From: Wukongibacter sp050859025
GTDB lineage: Bacteria; Bacillota; Clostridia; Peptostreptococcales; Caminicellaceae
Direction of reading: 5' to 3'
Length of the DNA stretch: 64,000 nt
Assembly (NCBI RefSeq): GCF_050859025.1
Contig: NZ_CP138200.1
Coordinates: 1,798,001-1,862,000 of the forward strand
Shown here: positions 62,537 through 64,000 of the stretch, one piece after another
Layout: each line of letters begins with the position of its first letter
How positions within the stretch are numbered: the stretch's first letter is position 1
Made by a program: the position numbers and the translations under genes
The notes under the pieces: model-generated
The model's database searches: none
What the model saw: the letters and a program-made list of their open reading frames with translations, nothing else
Told to the model about the DNA's origin: nothing

Positions 62537-63454
62537 TTACAACATTTTCAAAAAGTCATCTTCTGATATAATTTTAATTTTAACTCCCCGTTCTATATAG
62601 GAATAGGCTTTTTTCAATTTGGTGGTTAATTGATCTTTGCTTAAGGTCTTATAATCTCTGATGCCAACTACAAGGTAATTTGTATCTTTGGTAACACCAT
62701 AACCACTGATGCCTCCAAGACTAGCGACTTTCTGGTTGGCCTGAGTACGGGACATAGAACGTAATGGTCCTGTAAAAATGACCTTTTTATTATGAAGGGC
62801 AGGGTTATTGTTGGTAGTGTTTGAGGACTTTATGCTATTGAGCATCGTTTTTTCAAAGCTTGCTTTACTTTTGTATTGCTTACATGGCTCATAACTACTT
62901 CCGTAGATTCTACCTAGTTTAATTTTAAAGCTACTACAAAATTCTTCTATGCTATTTGATGAAGTTGTTTTTAATGCTTCTATTAACACTTTAGCACATG
63001 CAATTGCATCATCACAGGCATCATGATGTTTAAAATTTATGCCTAGCATATTAGCTAAAGTATCAAGTTTATTATTAGATTGCCCCTGCCATGTAGACTT
63101 TGCAGCAGCAATTGTACATAAATAATTGAAGGTAGGATAAGGGAGATTATACTCATCCAAAACATGTCTAAGAACGCTCATATCAAAGCTTGCATTGTGG
63201 GCTATAACAGTTTGATTTTCTAAATAGGGTCTAATATCTTTCCAAAGCTCATTGAACTGGGGCTTATCCTTAACATCCTTTGCAGTTATTCCGTGTATAT
63301 AAACATTTATATTATCAAATTTCAGCATCTTAGGGCGTATTAGCCATGATTTTATATCTGTTATTTGCCCATTCTTTACGACTACTAATCCCATTGCACA
63401 TGCACTAGACCTTTTAGAATTGGCAGTTTCAAAGTCAATTGCTACAAAATTCAT
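62537..63454 (-). CDS. DnaQ-like 3'-5' exonuclease with BRCT domain
   Basis: 305 aa. DEDDh exonuclease domain (1-165) with DFETANSKRS (Asp/Glu), HNASFDMSVL and HHDACDDAIA. A linker and a C-terminal BRCT domain (about 220-300: KVIFTGPLRSMSRTQANQKV and DTNYLVVGIRD) follow. Probably trims DNA in repair; resembles the epsilon-like exonucleases of Firmicutes. Stands alone on the minus strand; ATG with AGGAGG upstream. Confidence 0.9.
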   Translation of the reverse strand: MNFVAIDFETANSKRSSACAMGLVVVKNGQITDIKSWLIRPKMLKFDNINVYIHGITAKDVKDKPQFNELWKDIRPYLENQTVIAHNASFDMSVLRHVLDEYNLPYPTFNYLCTIAAAKSTWQGQSNNKLDTLANMLGINFKHHDACDDAIACAKVLIEALKTTSSNSIEEFCSSFKIKLGRIYGSSYEPCKQYKSKASFEKTMLNSIKSSNTTNNNPALHNKKVIFTGPLRSMSRTQANQKVASLGGISGYGVTKDTNYLVVGIRDYKTLSKDQLTTKLKKAYSYIERGVKIKIISEDDFLKML

Positions 63455-63737
63455 TTAATTTCCTCCTAGCTTTACTCTGTAGAAATACTTCTAAATTGAT
63501 TTTAACACATTCTAGTCTCCTGCGCAGTAGATTAAATTTTATAGAGAAATATCTTATAGCTGTGTAAATTAACTGGCCTAGCTAGTAAAAATAGAAATAC
63601 AAAATTTCAAGTGTCTAAGGAATATTAATCGAGTAATTAGATTAATGATCTAAATTAATTTTATAATAGTGTGGATAGAATGTAATACTATAGTAAATAG
63701 ACAAAATTCTCATAATACTATCTTGGAGGAGAGATGG

Positions 63738-64000
63738 GTGAAAAAGGAAGTTGTTTCGGAGAAACAAGGAATATCTCTTATGGCTATGTTTATAATAGGG
63801 TCATCGGCTATTGAGGTATCGGGGCTAGAAGCTGAAAAGGATTTTTGGATAGCTATTCTTCTAGCAATATTGATAGCTATTCCTTTGGTGCTTATTTATG
63901 CTAGGATATTAAGTACATTTCCGGGTAGTAATCTCTTTGAAGTAATTGAAATCTGTTTTGGAAAGTATATAGGTAGAGGAATTATGTTAATATTCACTTT
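63738..64000 (+). CDS. GerAB-type spore germinant-receptor subunit, N-terminal part
   Basis: Runs off the window. GTG with GGAGGAGAG upstream encodes about 87 residues with three hydrophobic segments, typical of the amino acid permease-like GerAB subunit (ISLMAMFIIGSSAIEV, AEKDFWIAILLAILIAIPLV, FPGSNLFEVIE). GerAB works with GerAA and GerAC in the spore inner membrane to sense germinants. Supports an endospore-forming host. Confidence 0.85.
   Translation, partial: MKKEVVSEKQGISLMAMFIIGSSAIEVSGLEAEKDFWIAILLAILIAIPLVLIYARILSTFPGSNLFEVIEICFGKYIGRGIMLIFT

Overview
The window is AT-rich, densely coded and typical of an endospore-forming anaerobic member of the Clostridia. The signs are a GerAB-type germinant-receptor gene entering at the right edge, a FapA-like protein, TTG/GTG starts behind strong AGGAGG ribosome sites, sigma-54 activators, a CD1871A-type CXXC mini-protein and a GlnK/GlnL-like two-component pair. 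Species cannot be named from the sequence. No rRNA, tRNA or CRISPR array was seen.

Layout. 0-5 kb: tail of a sigma-54 activator, then a phosphate operon pstS-pstC-pstA-pstB with a hairpin terminator/attenuator after pstS and an extra membrane protein instead of phoU. 5-9 kb: a nitrilase-family amidohydrolase, a BlaI-type repressor overlapping an unusual non-peptidase membrane partner, and a diguanylate cyclase. 9-19 kb: a broken LysM-VanY gene, two secreted zinc metalloproteases (M6-like and thermolysin-like M4), a proline-repeat surface protein, and a sigma-54 regulator fused by deletion to a truncated YjiH-type transporter gene. 19.6-24.4 kb: a degraded mobile region with a frameshifted IS256-type element, decayed small genes and a second broken LysM-VanY copy.

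24.6-27.6 kb: a compact three-gene operon of a 76-aa peptide, a radical SAM protein and a B12-binding radical SAM protein. It looks like a RiPP (modified peptide) cluster with a cysteine-free core and is the best candidate for an undescribed system. 28.4-29.8 kb: divergent XRE repressors around four copies of a 13-bp operator, followed by two small membrane peptides (phage- or element-like switch). 29.8-31.4 kb: thioredoxin-like lipoprotein, CXXC mini-protein and polyferredoxin membrane protein, a probable trans-membrane redox relay. 32.6-34.3 kb: hisS with a classical attenuator, in which an 18-aa leader peptide ending in three His codons precedes mutually exclusive hairpins and a terminator.

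35-49 kb: FapA-like and GAF proteins, lepB, map, a secreted coiled-coil protein, a YgjP-type metallopeptidase, an orphan structured non-coding RNA candidate of about 430 nt, a membrane pseudokinase-like protein and a YhaO/YhaN (SbcD/SbcC-like) pair. 49-64 kb: an endonuclease/exonuclease/phosphatase protein, a MacAB-like efflux operon, a GlnK/GlnL-like two-component system followed by a glutamate/dicarboxylate symporter, a Crp/Fnr regulator, a truncated ABC permease, a PAP2 phosphatase, a large serine recombinase, a DnaQ-like exonuclease with a BRCT domain and the start of gerAB.

At least four families of small dispersed palindromic or direct repeats occur between genes. One of them, a MITE of about 102 bp present three times, sits between the his attenuator and hisS.
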